DNA of 64,000 bases from Bacteroides sp. (GCA_021201335.1 JAJQFD010000055.1:1-64000); one strand, 5' to 3'. Shown: positions 9,091 through 19,299, counted from the stretch's first letter. Translations and numbers: made by a program. The notes: a model not told the origin generated them from the letters alone.

Positions 9091-10755
9091 ATGAAGCAAG
9101 AAGAGCATCTTATTGAATATATAGAAACAAGTATTGTAAGAAACTGGAATTTAAATGCACTGACAGACTATAATGGAATAACTTTACAATATAAAGATGT
9201 AGCCCGTAAAATAGCTAAATTCCATATTGCCTTCGAAATGGCCGGTATCCAGCCGGGAGATAAAATTGCCGTTTGCGGTCGTAACAGCGCGCATTGGGCT
9301 GTAACTTACCTGGCAACCATTACTTACGGTGCTGTTATTGTACCTATCCTGCACGAATTTAAAGCCGATAATATACATCATATTGTCAACCATTCCGAGG
9401 CGAGATTACTCTTTGTAGGCGATCAAATCTGGGAAAATCTGGATGAAAACTTAATGCCGTTGTTAATAGGAGTAATCAGCGTAGCTGATTTTTCATTGCT
9501 TGTTTCCCGGGATGAACAGCTTACTTACGGACACGGACACCGCAACGAAATATACGGGAAAAAATATCCGGAAAGATTCCGTCCGGAACATGTCCACTAT
9601 CGTAGGGATACCTCCGAAGAATTGGCTTTGATTAATTATACTTCAGGCACCACCGGATACTCTAAAGGGGTCATGCTGCCCTATCGAAGTTTATGGTCGA
9701 ATGTGCTTTACTGTCAAGAAATGGTTCCTCTGAAAGCCGGAGATAATATGATTGCCATCCTTCCAATGGGACATGTATTCGGTATGTCCTACGATTTCCT
9801 GTTTGGTTTTTGCACCGGTGCCCATATTCATTTCCTGACACGTATTCCTTCTCCCAAAATTATAGCACAAGCATGCGGGGAAGTAAAACCCAAAATTATT
9901 TCCTGTGTCCCGCTTGTAGTCGAAAAAATAATCAAAAAAGAAATACTCCCCAAACTTGATAATAAGATAGGAAAGCTGTTGCTTTGTGTACCTATTATTA
10001 ATGATAAAATAATAACCACGGCTCGGCAGGCTGCTATTGATATCTTTGGTGGTAATTTCGATGAAATCATAGTCGGAGGTGCCCCACTAAATGCAGAGGT
10101 TGAAGTTTTCCTGAAAAAGATAAACTTTCCGTTTACAATCGGTTACGGAATGACGGAGTGTGGCCCTATCATCAGTTCTGTACGCTGGGAAGAGCATAAA
10201 CAGTTCTCGTGTGGAAAAGCAGCGAGCCGTATGATTGTGAAAATCAATTCGGATGATCCGGAGAATATACCGGGAGAACTCCTTTGTAAGGGAGTAAACT
10301 TAATGCTGGGTTACTATAAAAACCCGGAAGCTACCGCAGTTGCCGTTGATGAAGAAGGCTGGTTGCATACAGGAGACATTGCTACCATGGATAAACAGGG
10401 TAATATTACTCTCAAAGGAAGAATCAAAAACTTATTACTCAATTCCAGCGGACAGAATATTTATCCTGAAGAAATTGAAAGCAAACTTAATAATATGCCC
10501 TATGTGTCTGAGTCATTGATTGTGATGCAGAATGATAAACTGGTTGCACTGATCTATCCTGATTTCGACGAAGCTTTTGCTCAAGGCATTTCGCAAAGTG
10601 AAATTGATAAGGTTATGGAAACTAATCGAAACGAATTGAACCAGAAACTTCCGAAATACTGCCAGATAGCTAAAATAAAAATTCATTTCGAAGAATTTGA
10701 GAAAACAGCGAAGAAAAGTATTAAAAGATTTATGTATCAGGAGATTAAAGAATAA
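9091..10755 (+). CDS. AMP-dependent synthetase/ligase (long-chain acyl-CoA synthetase-like)
   Basis: A 554-residue adenylate-forming enzyme. The ATP-binding loop is YTSGTTGYSKG, the adenylate motif GYGMTECGP, and the hinge region GWLHTGDIATMDKQG followed by LKGRIKNLLLNSSGQNIYPE. The C-terminal lysine region (KTAKKSIKRFMY) fits the catalytic lysine that closes over the adenylate. The family activates a carboxylic acid, usually a fatty acid, to its CoA thioester. The start at 9091 (MKQEEHLIEY) is chosen because a promoter box lies between 9010 and 9091. It is not obviously linked to its neighbours, so the substrate cannot be read from context. Confidence 0.87.
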   Translation: MKQEEHLIEYIETSIVRNWNLNALTDYNGITLQYKDVARKIAKFHIAFEMAGIQPGDKIAVCGRNSAHWAVTYLATITYGAVIVPILHEFKADNIHHIVNHSEARLLFVGDQIWENLDENLMPLLIGVISVADFSLLVSRDEQLTYGHGHRNEIYGKKYPERFRPEHVHYRRDTSEELALINYTSGTTGYSKGVMLPYRSLWSNVLYCQEMVPLKAGDNMIAILPMGHVFGMSYDFLFGFCTGAHIHFLTRIPSPKIIAQACGEVKPKIISCVPLVVEKIIKKEILPKLDNKIGKLLLCVPIINDKIITTARQAAIDIFGGNFDEIIVGGAPLNAEVEVFLKKINFPFTIGYGMTECGPIISSVRWEEHKQFSCGKAASRMIVKINSDDPENIPGELLCKGVNLMLGYYKNPEATAVAVDEEGWLHTGDIATMDKQGNITLKGRIKNLLLNSSGQNIYPEEIESKLNNMPYVSESLIVMQNDKLVALIYPDFDEAFAQGISQSEIDKVMETNRNELNQKLPKYCQIAKIKIHFEEFEKTAKKSIKRFMYQEIKE

Positions 10756-10832
10756 ACCATCAACGTAAATAAGTTATCAAACCTATCAAAATCTTAATGT
10801 ATGTTATAAAACGTATATTTCTGAGCGTAAAA

Positions 10833-10863
10833 TTTGCTGTTTACTAAACAGTACATATCTTTG
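10833..10863 (+). promoter_or_regulatory. Complete Bacteroidales promoter
   Basis: TTTG at 10833-10836, a 19-base spacer, then TATCTTTG at 10856-10863: a full match to the TTTG-N19-21-TAnnTTTG consensus. It is the best-matching promoter seen in the window, yet no gene starts within 300 bases. Confidence 0.7.
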
Positions 10864-10869
10864 TAACGT

Positions 10870-10931
10870 GTTTTTCATAGTATTAGATTTAAGGTTAACA
10901 AAGGTTGGGGTCAAGCGTGATCCCTTTTTTT
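10870..10931 (+). ncRNA. Candidate small RNA of about 60 nt
   Basis: A perfect promoter (10833-10863) is followed only about 45 bases later by an intrinsic terminator (stem 10907-10924, seven Ts at 10925-10931). No start codon with a useful frame lies between. The natural product is a short transcript. Alternatively it is an attenuator leader for the WGR gene starting at 11172. Confidence 0.45.
10907..10931 (+). terminator. Intrinsic terminator of the candidate small RNA
   Basis: GGGGTCA pairs with TGATCCC (one G-U pair) across the loop AGCG, followed directly by seven Ts. Confidence 0.7.
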
Positions 10932-11171
10932 ATGCCCTATAAAGAAATACGAATGGTCCTTTTCTGAACACGCTTCCTTTCCCTTATTAGGTTATTTCAA
11001 GTTCCTTCCTTTCAAACTATTATTTGTTGAAACCCAACAGTTCGAAAAGAACGATATACAGCTGGAAATTATGAATAACTTTCATGAAATCATTATTAAT
11101 TATTGTTTCCTGAAGCACTACTTTTACCCTGTATAATTAGGATACAAACACAATAGTAAAACGAAATTATT

Positions 11172-14100
11172 ATGAAAAAGTACCTCGAATTGATGGAGGG
11201 CAACTCCAGCAAGTTCTGGAGCATCGAAACCGTTGAAAATCAAATAACAGTAATCTATGGGCGTATAGGAAGCAATGGAAAAAGCGATACGAAAATGTTC
11301 CCTTCTGCTGAGGCTGCTGAAAAAGAAGCCATCAAACAAGCCAATGCCAAAATTAAAAAAGGATACGTGGAAAAAGAATCTCCCGCATTGCCGGACTCTG
11401 AAACCACTCCCCCCCAAAGCAGCTACTAAACCTAAAACAGTGGCTAAGAACGAAGTACCAGATGAGGTTAAAGATGATGGCAAACTAAAAGAGTGACATG
11501 ACAGTGACTTCTGGGATGGATGTTTTTATGACCCGGAAGAATACCTGCATTTGGATAAGCCCAGAGAGGATGAATATAAATCCGAACCTATAGAAAATAA
11601 AACAGATGATACCAACCAGGAAGAAATAAATAAGTTACAAGAAAAAATTCTGAATGGATGCAAATACGCTAACTTTAGACTGGTTAAAGCTCTAATTCCA
11701 AAAATTCAGGCTCTTTTAAATCAGGAAAAAGTAACTGATTTAATCAACCAAGGGATGAAGAAGGCCCATCAGGGATATATGACAGACCTTTCACAAAGAA
11801 GATTGGATTTGGTAGAATACCTATTAGCGCAAGGTGGCTCTATTCCCGAGAAAATTGATAATAGCGATTTGGAATATATTTCAAAGAAATACAAAGAAGC
11901 AGCCGGAAACAAAACATATCAAACCATTGTAAATGAATATTTTGAAAAGCATTATGCCGAAGCCGCCAAAAAGGCAATGGTATTGTTTCGTAAAACCATT
12001 CAAGACCTTTCTGCCCACAACGGCCACGAACTGATAAAAGAGGAGAAATTATCTCTCGCTGCTTATGGTTTCTATTTTAGTTTTGATGAAGAAGTGATCG
12101 AGTTACATGCTTTTGGCGACCAATCAAATAAGAAGTTAGCAGAAGAAAAGTATTCCGGCCTGGATGTTGATTCCGACCTTTCCATTCCTTATTCGCGCAA
12201 AGCAATATTACCTTTTTTAGAGTCAATGGCAGAGGAAGGCTTATTCGACTCTATCACTACTTCAGGTCATATAGCCATAAAAATAAAATATGACAACGTA
12301 CTCTTTGCCAGAATGGTTAATTCTGAAAGTTACGAGAAAGCCCGTCAGATTTTAGAAAAGCAATTAGTTGCACTGGAGGAATCGGAAAACTGGACAGAAA
12401 ATGAGAAAACACTTAGAAACGTTGTTTGTACCTATATGGTAAACCGCTTTGATTCCGATGGATCAAGATGTTTAAAACTTCTGTTGCGTCATTTATATTG
12501 TGGAGAAAAAAGCATTGAGAGTACTACTTTCCAGATAATGCGCGAATGCAGTGAATACAGCGATATTTACTACGCTCCTTATCGTTATGAAATGGCTATG
12601 AATTACGGATACCACGGCTTCAACTGGTATCATTTTGAAAAAGACATGAAGGAACTGGTTGAGAACTATGATTATCAACCAGCTAAAGATAGATTGGCTG
12701 AATGGGCGCTTGAGAAACCCCTTCTTAATTATGAAATCAAAGATGAGGGGAAAAAAGATCAGGATGAAAAAGATAATAATGGTGGCTATACCCATAAATA
12801 CACGGATGAAGATCTTTTCCAGGAAACCGATACTATGATCGCCCGTGCAACTCATGCCGGTTTTATCGAACTCCGTTTTAAGATAGAAGGACGACAAGGT
12901 TATTCGGATGCACTCGATTTTCTGAATAACCTGATGACCAAAGGATACTCACACTTTAACGACGGATATCAACTGGGTGTTTACTTTGTAGCCAAACCAG
13001 TGATACCTAAATTAAGCGGATATATTCCCAAAGTACCCGAACTGGCATTCTTCACTAAAGCAGTAATGTACGAAGAGCTGCATGAAAAAATACGCACCTT
13101 TGTAATGAATACCGTAAAATTATACGATCATTATCATGCCCTGGATGGCGAATGGAGTACAGTAGCCGGAACTTTCGCAGCTATTGCCGCATTCATGCAC
13201 GATAGTAAGTTTATGGATCTGGCCATCCACCTGGCCTTTCAGACGGATGGTGAACACGAAGAAATTGCTGCACAGATGGCTGCTAACATCAAAAAAAATA
13301 CGGGGTAACAAAAGACACGGTAGCTGCTATCTACGAACTGGCCGCCTCAAAAGATGGAGATTATTATATTTCTTCCTTCAAAGAACTCTATTCAGTTCCC
13401 GAAAATCTGGAAGCGTTTCTGAAACACTATGCCGATACTTATCATACTTTTAGTAACCAGACTTTAGTTCGTTATTGTAGAAGCATTTCCAATACTTCCA
13501 GTGGATTGCTTAAAAAAGTACGGGAATTCTTTAACGGTGCTGCAGATGATCACACCAAAGGTTTATATGCCGATTTCTACAATTTGCTATTGGAAGTATT
13601 AGGTGAAGAAGATAACAAGAATTATGGCGAACCGATTTCTGTTATTCCTCAACAAACAGCCTCTTCCATCGAAATAGAAGAATTCACAGAAAAAAGCCCT
13701 GTGATTGTCACAGCGAATGAACTGGCCAAAGCACTAAATAAAAAGATAACAGAAATCGACTCAAACGACGGGCGTGCTGCCATAGTCTTCCAGCCATCCC
13801 GGATAACCAATCCATATATCCGCGATTACCTCATAGATAATCGTAAAAAAATAAGTAAAATTCCCAAAGGCGTTTGTTCAACATATACCGCCCATACCTG
13901 CGATTGCTGCGAACTTTTATTCAAAAAATGGGCATTTGACCTTCGGAAGGCTGCGTGTCCATACGGAATGATTGTATCGGACGGAAAAAATAAACCGGTT
14001 ATACTTTATGGAATTTTTGATTATACCAATGTAGTACGTAAAATCGGCAAGAAATCAACGGCCGATCGTGAATTCCTCGAAAAACTCCGGGTCAGCCATA

Positions 14101-14402
14101 TGACGGAATTTGGTTGTCCACAGGGTTCTTTTGCACCCGAAGGATATATGCCTGGTATGCCCGATTACCTGGGTAAGGCCGACTGGGCTGTTTATAGGGA
14201 AGATTATGCCTGTGCCCGTAATAATCTGAATAAGATTCCTAAAGACAGCCCTGACTATCCGGCGTCGTTGTTGATTCAAGCCGATTTAAAGAAAGCCCGC
14301 CAAGACAGTCGAGCATTAACAGATATATATACCGAACTGCTTCAATTATTACCTGAATATAGGGAATACTGGGAACAGGAATTAAAGAAAATACCTTCTT
14401 AA
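11172..14402 (+). pseudogene. WGR-domain protein, broken by two frameshifts and a stop
   Basis: The start, MKKYLELMEGNSSKFW, leads into a WGR domain (residues 1 to about 80, with VIYGRIGSNG). A large helical region follows, giving a product near 1,075 residues, in line with large WGR proteins of Bacteroidetes whose role is unclear. Three lesions interrupt it: a C7 run at 11409-11415 (six Cs would keep frame), an in-frame TGA at 11494-11496 (the frame reads on as HDSDFWDGCFYDPEEY), and an A8 run at 13291-13298 (nine As would join ANIKK to YGVTKDTVAAIYE). The last part runs from 13506 within the same frame to ELKKIPS. WGR domains are thought to bind nucleic acid; no partner is visible here. Confidence 0.8.
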
Positions 14403-14581
14403 GCCTTGTCATCGGGCAAAGTGAAGGATCTGATAAATCATCTATCATGCTAATATTCCACCACCTTATGGCATATAGATACAGATCCTTCACACGCTCT
14501 TGATCAACAGGAGTATTGACCAATTCCCGGTAGTATTCAAGGGGAATGTCGGTTGTATTTAAGTAAGATGCCGGTAGATAG

Positions 14582-14600
14582 AAAACCGGATTCCGGTTTT
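14582..14600. terminator. Bidirectional terminator
   Basis: AAAACCGG and CCGGTTTT form an eight-base stem around ATT, with A and T tracts on both sides. It lies between the convergent WGR and MATE genes and could end transcripts from either side. Confidence 0.65.
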
Positions 14601-14615
14601 AGGATAGAGAATCAA

Positions 14616-15929
14616 TCAACTGTTTCGCAATATCGAAGGAGCCATGAACGATTGCATAATACCACGGATAGCCAGATAACTAATAAATGCCAGCCACAGA
14701 ATATTATTGCCATACAGATTAAAATAATAAGGAGTAATATAACTGCATCCCAGGTAAATACCGAAGAAGGTAGTAGTTGCCAACAACATAGAGTTTCTCA
14801 TTTGTCGCGAAGCAGTCGCACCCACAAATATACCATCCCAAAGGAAAGCAGAAAAACCCGCTATCGGGATAAACAAAGCCCATAATTTATAATCCAGCGC
14901 CAGTGCAACCACCTCTTCTTTGTCCGTTATAAGAGACAATATCTGTCGAAAGAACAAAGCGTACGTCACGGTAAAAAACAAAGCAATTCCCACTCCCCAG
15001 CTAAAGAGGTACTTTATCAATTTACCCAGTAATTCTTTTGATCTTGCTCCCACAAATCGTCCGGTAAGTGCCTCAGCAGCATAAGCAAATCCATCCATCA
15101 GATAAGAGAACAAAGTGAAAAGTTGCATAATTAAAGCATTGACGTTTAAGATATCTTCTCCTTTACGAGAAGAAGCCGAAACAAAATAGGTGGTAACAGA
15201 CACCAATGCCAATGTACGGATAAATATATTGGCATTTACCCGGAAGAAAGGGATGTATGCTTTCAGGTCTTTAAGAACGGAAAAAGTTATATGCTTCCGC
15301 ATATATTTATACCGATGAATCCAGATAAACAAAGCCGAAAGTAAGCCTCCATATTGGGCGCAGACAGAGGCAAGCGCCACTCCTTCTATCTTCATCTTAC
15401 AAACAAACACAAAAAACAGGTTCAAAAGGATATTGGCTATATTGATAAAAATGGATATAAACATGGGAGTTTTAGCATCCTGCATTCCAACAAACCAGCC
15501 AATGAACGCATACAGCCCCAATACCGCAGGAGCTGCCCAGATATAGATCCTGAAATAATCGGCAGCATGTTGCCTCACATTCTCTCCGGCATCGAAAATA
15601 TGAAATCCCAATTTTAAGATAAAATACTGGCAGGCAATAATCAATAAAGCACCCATAGCAGCTACTAAGAGAGATCGCAAAAGTGTATGAGCCTGTTCGG
15701 GTATATTCTTTGCTCCGTAATATTGGGCAGTAAAACCACTCGTTCCCATCCGGAGAAAGGAAAAGTTCCAGTAAATAAAATTAAAGATAGTAGTGGCTAC
15801 CACAATTCCTCCGATATAGCTGGCAGAGTCCAGATGACCTACAATAGCCAAATCAATGAACCCTAATAAAGGAACAGTGATATTGGAAATAATGTTGGGT
15901 ATAGCCAGACGAAGGATTGTCCTGTTCAT
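14616..15929 (-). CDS. MATE-family efflux transporter (DinF-like)
   Basis: A 437-residue multidrug/toxin extrusion protein with about twelve helices in two halves. The first half begins LRLAIPNIISNITVPLLGFI and includes VDLAIVGHL-type spacing (DLAIVGHLDSASYIGG); the second half begins near residue 225. The family exchanges organic compounds for Na+ or H+ across the inner membrane. The start lies 12 bases after the dnaB stop, so it is probably co-transcribed with dnaB. The C-terminus runs into the terminator just downstream. Confidence 0.9.
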   Translation of the reverse strand: MNRTILRLAIPNIISNITVPLLGFIDLAIVGHLDSASYIGGIVVATTIFNFIYWNFSFLRMGTSGFTAQYYGAKNIPEQAHTLLRSLLVAAMGALLIIACQYFILKLGFHIFDAGENVRQHAADYFRIYIWAAPAVLGLYAFIGWFVGMQDAKTPMFISIFINIANILLNLFFVFVCKMKIEGVALASVCAQYGGLLSALFIWIHRYKYMRKHITFSVLKDLKAYIPFFRVNANIFIRTLALVSVTTYFVSASSRKGEDILNVNALIMQLFTLFSYLMDGFAYAAEALTGRFVGARSKELLGKLIKYLFSWGVGIALFFTVTYALFFRQILSLITDKEEVVALALDYKLWALFIPIAGFSAFLWDGIFVGATASRQMRNSMLLATTTFFGIYLGCSYITPYYFNLYGNNILWLAFISYLAIRGIMQSFMAPSILRNS

Positions 15930-15941
15930 AAAAGCGTGCGA

Positions 15942-17480
15942 TCAGAAAGGCAACGGATCGCTGTTCCCTCCTCCCAGAGGATCGCCAATCGGAGCAGGGG
16001 GCGCCGGTGGCGGTATAATTCCATTATTCATTTTTGATCCCAGTATGGCTCCTTCAAAAGAAGGGGGGGGGATTAATTCGTCATCCGGATTCTGGAAACG
16101 GGCAAATTCAGCTTTGAATCGTAACAGTACATCCCCGACGGCACCGTTACGGTGCTTGGCAATGATTATCTCAGCCATGCCGCGAAGGTCATTCCCTTTA
16201 TCATCCTGGTATATCTTATAGTATTCGGGACGGTGGATAAAGCAAACCATATCGGCATCCTGTTCAATGGCTCCGGACTCACGAAGGTCACTCAATTGCG
16301 GACGTTTTCCTTCGGCTCCTTCGCGGTTTTCAACCCCACGATTTAACTGAGAAAGGGCAATAATCGGAATATTCAACTCTTTAGCCAGCCCTTTGAGTGA
16401 GCGGGAAATGGTACTTACCTCTTCCTGACGGCTACCGAACGACATCCCGCTGGCGTTCATTAGCTGGAGGTAGTCGATAACAATAATCTTCACTCCATGC
16501 TCACGTACCAAACGACGAGCTTTGGTTCGAAGTTCGAATACCGATAAAGAAGGCGTATCGTCTACATACAGCGGGGCATCAATTAAATCTTTGAGTTTGT
16601 AATCCAGCTGATCCCATTCGTAAGCAGCCAACTGTCCACTTTTGATCTTTTCGCCCGGAATCTCACAGACGTTCACGATCAAACGGTTAACCAGCTGAAC
16701 GTTACTCATTTCCAATGAAAACACGGCGATTGGGTGATGAAAGTTGACCGCTATATTCTTGGCCATTGATAATACAAAGGCTGTTTTACCCATGGCCGGA
16801 CGGGCAGCTATAATAATAAGGTCGGAGTTTTGCCAGCCGGAAGTCATCTTATCCAGTTGGGTGAACCCGCTTTCCAAACCACTCAAACCGTCGGTACGAG
16901 CTGCTGCTTTCTGTAATTGCTGGTAGGCTTCGGTGATGACAGGATTAATCTGTGTATAATCCTTCTTCATATTCTGCTGCGAAATCTCGAAGAGTTTCCC
17001 TTCCGCTTCCTGCATCAAGTCGTCCACATCCAGTGTTTCGTCGAAAGCTTTGCTTTGTATGTTGCTGGTAAAGGTGATCAGTTCTCGCGCCAGGTGTTTT
17101 TGGGCAATGATACGGGCGTGAAATTCAATATGCGCAGATGATGCCACCCGCCCGCTTAACTGCGTGATGTAGAAAGGCCCTCCTACTTCATCCAGCTCAC
17201 CTTTTTTACGAAGTTGTTCGGTAACAGTAAGGATATCAACCGGTTCCTGCCGGATGGCCAAATCAGTAATAGCCGAGTAAATAAGCTGATGGGCATGCTC
17301 ATAAAACGATTCCGGTCTGAGAATTTCACTTATTTGCGCATAAGCATCTTTTTCAATCATCAACGCTCCCAATACGGCTTCTTCCAACTCCTTTGCCTGG
17401 GGTTGCAAGCGTCCGTAATCACCTACCGGCTGAGTCGTATTTTTCATATTACGACTGCTACGTCTTCTTTGATCTGCCAT
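15942..17480 (-). CDS. dnaB: Replicative DNA helicase DnaB
   Basis: A 512-residue hexameric helicase that unwinds DNA ahead of the replication fork. The N-terminal domain runs from LQPQAKELEEAVLGALMIEKDAYAQ through about residue 130. The RecA-like domain has Walker A ARPAMGKT, Walker B IIVIDYLQLM, the H3/H4 segments ALSQLNRGVENR and LRESGAIEQDADMVCF, and the C-terminal IIAKHRNGAVGDVLL. A low-complexity proline/glycine tail (IPPPAPPAPIGDPLGGG) follows. No intein is present. It is divergent from ispE across 86 bases that hold a promoter for each, and it leads the MATE gene. Confidence 0.97.
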   Translation of the reverse strand: MADQRRRSSRNMKNTTQPVGDYGRLQPQAKELEEAVLGALMIEKDAYAQISEILRPESFYEHAHQLIYSAITDLAIRQEPVDILTVTEQLRKKGELDEVGGPFYITQLSGRVASSAHIEFHARIIAQKHLARELITFTSNIQSKAFDETLDVDDLMQEAEGKLFEISQQNMKKDYTQINPVITEAYQQLQKAAARTDGLSGLESGFTQLDKMTSGWQNSDLIIIAARPAMGKTAFVLSMAKNIAVNFHHPIAVFSLEMSNVQLVNRLIVNVCEIPGEKIKSGQLAAYEWDQLDYKLKDLIDAPLYVDDTPSLSVFELRTKARRLVREHGVKIIVIDYLQLMNASGMSFGSRQEEVSTISRSLKGLAKELNIPIIALSQLNRGVENREGAEGKRPQLSDLRESGAIEQDADMVCFIHRPEYYKIYQDDKGNDLRGMAEIIIAKHRNGAVGDVLLRFKAEFARFQNPDDELIPPPSFEGAILGSKMNNGIIPPPAPPAPIGDPLGGGNSDPLPF

Positions 17481-17509
17481 TATTCTGTCTTTCCGTTTTT
17501 ATGGGATGA

Positions 17510-17517
17510 CAAAGATA
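17510..17517 (-). promoter_or_regulatory. -7 box of dnaB
   Basis: TATCTTTG on the minus strand matches TAnnTTTG and lies 29 bases before the dnaB start. Confidence 0.7.
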
Positions 17518-17531
17518 CAATTATTTTATCT

Positions 17532-17539
17532 TACCTTTG
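17532..17539 (+). promoter_or_regulatory. -7 box of ispE
   Basis: TACCTTTG matches TAnnTTTG and lies 27 bases before the ispE start. Together with the dnaB box it makes a compact divergent promoter region. Confidence 0.7.
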
Positions 17540-17566
17540 TGGGGAACAAATTAAAAAAGGTAAATC

Positions 17567-18394
17567 ATGATTGTCTTTCCGAATTCCAAGATTAATCTCG
17601 GTCTGCATATCACAGAGAAAAGACCAGATGGATACCACAACCTAGAAACGGTCTTTTATCCTGTGCCCCTGAAAGATGCACTCGAAATACACGAGTGGAC
17701 AGATGCCACCGACAAAAAGTATCTTCTTTACCTGAGTGGTTTACCGATTGAAGGTGATCCCGAGAATAATTTGATTATCAAAGCTTATAAAATCCTGGAC
17801 GAAGTCTTCAACCTTCCCCCCGTTCGGATAGATTTTTACAAGCACATTCCCACTGGTGCCGGATTGGGAGGTGGCTCTTCAGATGCAGCTTATATGTTAA
17901 GGCTGCTCAATCAGATGTTTGAATTACAATTGTCTGACAACCAGTTGGAAGAGTATGCCGCAATGCTGGGAGCCGACTGTGCTTTCTTTATTAAAAACAT
18001 ACCCGTTTTTGCAGAAGGAATCGGGAATTTATTTTCTCCCCTATCACTCTCTTTACATGGGTATGGTATTCTGATTGTGAAACCTAACGTCTTTGTTTCC
18101 ACCCGGGATGCGTTTGCCAAGATCAAACCTCATAAACCAACTTGTTCTTTGAAGGAGATAATTAAACGTCCCGTTTCCCTCTGGAAAGAATTAATGGTGA
18201 ATGACTTTGAAGAAAGTGTGTTTCCAAAGTTTCCGGTGATTGAAGAAATAAAAAATGAGATTTACAGATCAGGAGCCATTTACGCTTCCATGACGGGTTC
18301 AGGTTCTTCTGTCTTCGGATTATTTGAACCGGGAGTTGAAGTCCCGGAAAAGATAAGTTTAGATGGCAAAAGCTTTCGTTTTATATTATCCTAA
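17567..18394 (+). CDS. ispE: 4-diphosphocytidyl-2-C-methyl-D-erythritol kinase
   Basis: A 275-residue GHMP kinase of the non-mevalonate (MEP) isoprenoid pathway, which phosphorylates the 2-hydroxyl of CDP-methylerythritol. Visible motifs are the N-terminal PNSKINLGLHITEKRPDGYH, the glycine-rich ATP loop PTGAGLGGGSSDAAYML and the C-terminal MTGSGSSVFGLF. Length is normal for the family. A purine-rich AAAAAAGG lies about ten bases before the ATG. The gene shows that the cell makes isoprenoids by the MEP route. Confidence 0.96.
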   Translation: MIVFPNSKINLGLHITEKRPDGYHNLETVFYPVPLKDALEIHEWTDATDKKYLLYLSGLPIEGDPENNLIIKAYKILDEVFNLPPVRIDFYKHIPTGAGLGGGSSDAAYMLRLLNQMFELQLSDNQLEEYAAMLGADCAFFIKNIPVFAEGIGNLFSPLSLSLHGYGILIVKPNVFVSTRDAFAKIKPHKPTCSLKEIIKRPVSLWKELMVNDFEESVFPKFPVIEEIKNEIYRSGAIYASMTGSGSSVFGLFEPGVEVPEKISLDGKSFRFILS

Positions 18395-18414
18395 CTGGAA
18401 CAATTATACCATCC

Positions 18415-18480
18415 GGAGAGTAGAGCTATCGTACTTGGAGAGTAGGGCTATCGTACACGGAGAGTAGGGCTAATAAGTTT
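18415..18480 (+). repeat. Three tandem 22-base repeats
   Basis: Copies start at 18415, 18437 and 18459 with consensus GGAGAGTAGGGCTATCGTAC plus two variable bases. The third diverges after GGAGAGTAGGGCTA. They begin 20 bases after the ispE stop. Confidence 0.75.
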
Positions 18481-18504
18481 AGCTAACATAACTATTAATA
18501 AGAT

Positions 18505-18716
18505 TTAAGGCTGCAAGCCTGACGGATTTAGCATTGTGTACCGTTCTTACAGAACGGGATTATTCTATATCCTATCCCGTGGAATATCCATCCCACGGTT
18601 ATGCACATGCAATCCCTGCGGGATTTCTTAAAAGACCTTAGATTCTTGGTTTGTTGGCTAAGATATGTTATCTTCCGAACATGACTGGGCTAAATCTGGC
18701 AGGCTTGCAGCCTTAA
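18505..18716. mobile_element. MITE-like element with 28-base terminal inverted repeats
   Basis: The ends 18505-18532 and 18689-18716 are inverted copies differing at two positions (both contain AAGGCTGCAAGCCTG or a variant). The 212-base interior carries no gene but includes locus B of the dispersed palindrome family (from about 18545, with TATCCTATCCCGTGG and CCATCCCACGGTTATGCAC). Size, inverted ends and lack of coding capacity fit a miniature element moved by a transposase elsewhere, or a folded RNA unit. The rest of 18395-18942 holds the tandem repeats and the upstream region of the next gene. Confidence 0.55.
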
Positions 18717-18942
18717 CTTAATCCATCAAATGAGGAAATCAATTGTGAAACACGTTCTCAACTTATGAATAACATACACTAATTTTATTGAATAACTTAT
18801 TAAAATACCATCGATATACTCCTATTATTTGTCGATTATCTTTAAAAACACTTGAAAATCTCAACATTCTCTTTTCACAACTGTTCTTGTGCTATGTGAA
18901 ATCAGATTTCATTGCAGAATGAATCTCTAAAAAATTAACTGT

Positions 18943-19293
18943 ATGTTACCACAAGAAAAAGTTGAAAAGAAAAAAGAAGTTGCTCATAAACTTGCTGAAT
19001 GCGTGATTTATTGCAACCATTGTTTTAGTTCATGTCTGGAAGAAGAAGACGTGAAAATGATGAAAAAATGTATTCGTCTGGATAAAGATTGCGCAGAAGT
19101 ATGCCAGTTCACGCTCGGTATGTTGCATAGAAGTCCTTTTGTAGACGGATATCTGGAAATGTGCATCAAAGTTTGCGAAGCCTGTGCTGAAGAATGTAGC
19201 AAACATCAAAACGAGCATTGTCAGGAATGTGCCAAGATGTGTAAAGAATGTGCTGAAGTTTGTCGTAATTTCAGAGAAATGTTTCAAAAATAA
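18943..19293 (+). CDS. Four-helix bundle Cys-rich protein (copper-storage/Csp-like)
   Basis: A 116-residue protein without a signal peptide and with 14 cysteines spaced as CxxxC or similar along predicted helices (CNHCFSSC, CAEVCQF, CIKVCEACAEECSKH, CQECAKMCKECAEVC). This is the pattern of cytosolic four-helix bundle copper-binding proteins (DUF326/Csp type), which line a helical tube with thiols to store Cu(I). The His residues are few. It is monocistronic, with its own terminator, and no copper exporter lies nearby. The metal is inferred from family, not from context. Confidence 0.82.
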   Translation: MLPQEKVEKKKEVAHKLAECVIYCNHCFSSCLEEEDVKMMKKCIRLDKDCAEVCQFTLGMLHRSPFVDGYLEMCIKVCEACAEECSKHQNEHCQECAKMCKECAEVCRNFREMFQK

Positions 19294-19299
19294 GAAGAA

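Noticed and set aside
11172..14402. Reading the WGR pieces as three separate genes
   Set aside because: The pieces join into one frame with single-base changes plus one stop codon, and the inner pieces lack real start codons.
14403..14575. Minus-strand open stretch reading like LPASYLNTTDIPLEYYREL
   Set aside because: It looks protein-like for about 60 codons but has no start codon after an upstream stop, and its end runs antisense into the WGR gene. At most it is a remnant.
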